Origin: DATFMH01 sp035267045
GTDB lineage: Bacteria; Bacteroidota; Rhodothermia; Balneolales; DATFMH01
DNA length: 24,513 nucleotides
Reading direction: 5' to 3'
Assembly: GCA_035267045.1 (NCBI GenBank)
Contig: DATFMH010000178.1
Span: 1-24,513 of the forward strand
In this document: one piece after another, positions 24,064 through 24,513 of the stretch
Layout of the letters: each line of letters opens with the position of its first letter
Numbering within the stretch: position 1 is the stretch's first letter
The notes under the pieces: generated by a model
What the model was told of the DNA's origin: nothing
Seen by the model: the letters and a program-made list of their open reading frames with translations, nothing else
The model's database searches: none
Position numbers and translations under genes: made by a program

Positions 24064-24513
24064 TCACATTCTGTCTGGTGCCGAAATACCAAGTATCTGC
24101 AACCCATTTGCCAGCAATTGTACCAGGGCTTCCATCAAGGCTGTCCGGGCGTGGGCCAGGGCGATATCTTCACCCATAACATGGCAATGATGGTAAAATT
24201 GGGTGAAATCACTAGCTAAATCATTCAAGTAGGTGATCAGCCGGTGGGGCTCTTTACTTTCGGCGCTGAGCTGGATGATTTCCGGAAATTGCAGCATATC
24301 TTTGATCAAAGTAATTTCTGCTTCATGCTGAAGCAGGGAAAGATCCGGTTTCTCTTTGAAATCATATTCTTCAGCTACTTTGCGCAGAATACTTTTGATA
24401 CGCGCATGGGCATATTGTAAATAAAATACCGGGTTTTTCTCACTGGCTTCTTTGGCCTGGCCAATATCAAATTCCAGGTGTGTGGTCGGGGATCGCATCA
24501 GGAAGAAGAAACT
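24064..24513 (-). CDS. argS: Arginyl-tRNA synthetase, partial (C-terminal end)
   Basis: The last 149 codons on the minus strand, ending at TGA 24064-24066; the start lies outside the window. SFFFLMRSPTTHLEFD is the end of the ArgS catalytic core, and NPVFYLQYAHARIKSI is the strongly conserved start of the DALR anticodon-binding domain. The end, NGLQILGISAPDRM, matches the usual ArgS C-terminus. It attaches arginine to tRNA(Arg). The gene converges with the methyltransferase across the repeat-rich region. Confidence 0.95.
   Translation of the reverse strand, partial: SFFFLMRSPTTHLEFDIGQAKEASEKNPVFYLQYAHARIKSILRKVAEEYDFKEKPDLSLLQHEAEITLIKDMLQFPEIIQLSAESKEPHRLITYLNDLASDFTQFYHHCHVMGEDIALAHARTALMEALVQLLANGLQILGISAPDRM

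Overview
The window is ordinary, densely coded chromosome from a Gram-negative bacterium, most likely of the FCB/Bacteroidota group and possibly a Balneolota- or Rhodothermota-like lineage. The evidence is a PorV/PorQ-type outer membrane protein, an LptB-type ABC ATPase and a LolC/E-type permease, a short 'glycogen synthase' made only of the GT5 N-terminal half next to a DUF4270-like lipoprotein (a neighbourhood I recall from Bacteroidota), the moderate-to-low GC, few strong Shine-Dalgarno sequences and many TTG/GTG starts. The phylum call is inference from gene families; no rRNA is present.

Layout. 1-392 (-): 5' part of a sugar-nucleotide nucleotidyltransferase, divergent from a membrane-anchored MurF-like Mur ligase (563-2200, +). 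2428-3660 (-): LolC/E-type permease. 3787-9326 (+): glycogen cluster of branching enzyme (glgB), 4-alpha-glucanotransferase (malQ), a ComA-family phosphosulfolactate synthase and the half-length GT5 protein. It runs into a three-gene envelope cluster (9357-13214, +): DUF4270-like lipoprotein, outer-membrane beta-barrel and exported TPR protein. 13432-14661 (+): transcription terminator Rho, preceded by a leader with a strong composite hairpin. 20441-14752 (-): a run of eight genes, in transcription order porV-like, miaA, purS, clpS, purQ, M42 aminopeptidase, lptB and rhodanese. 20796-23612 (+): dnaN, an overlapping SAM hydrolase-type gene and a methyltransferase. After 451 bp of repeat-rich non-coding DNA, the window ends in the 3' part of argS (-).

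How the genes fit together. GlgB and MalQ make and remodel alpha-1,4/1,6-glucans; the small GT5 protein probably belongs to the same metabolism. ComA in the same run makes a sulfonated three-carbon acid from phosphoenolpyruvate and sulfite in known relatives, which is unexpected beside glycogen genes. PurS and PurQ are two parts of three-part FGAM synthase (PurL is not in the window), and ClpS, the N-degron adaptor, sits between them. The envelope genes (LolC/E, LptB, DUF4270-OMP-TPR, PorV-like) fit a double-membrane cell.

No phage, IS element, CRISPR array, tRNA or rRNA was found. The most interesting signals are the structured rho leader, the DUF4270-OMP-TPR operon, comA and the half-GT5 gene inside the glycogen cluster, clpS between purS and purQ, and the palindrome/heptamer repeat block downstream of argS.
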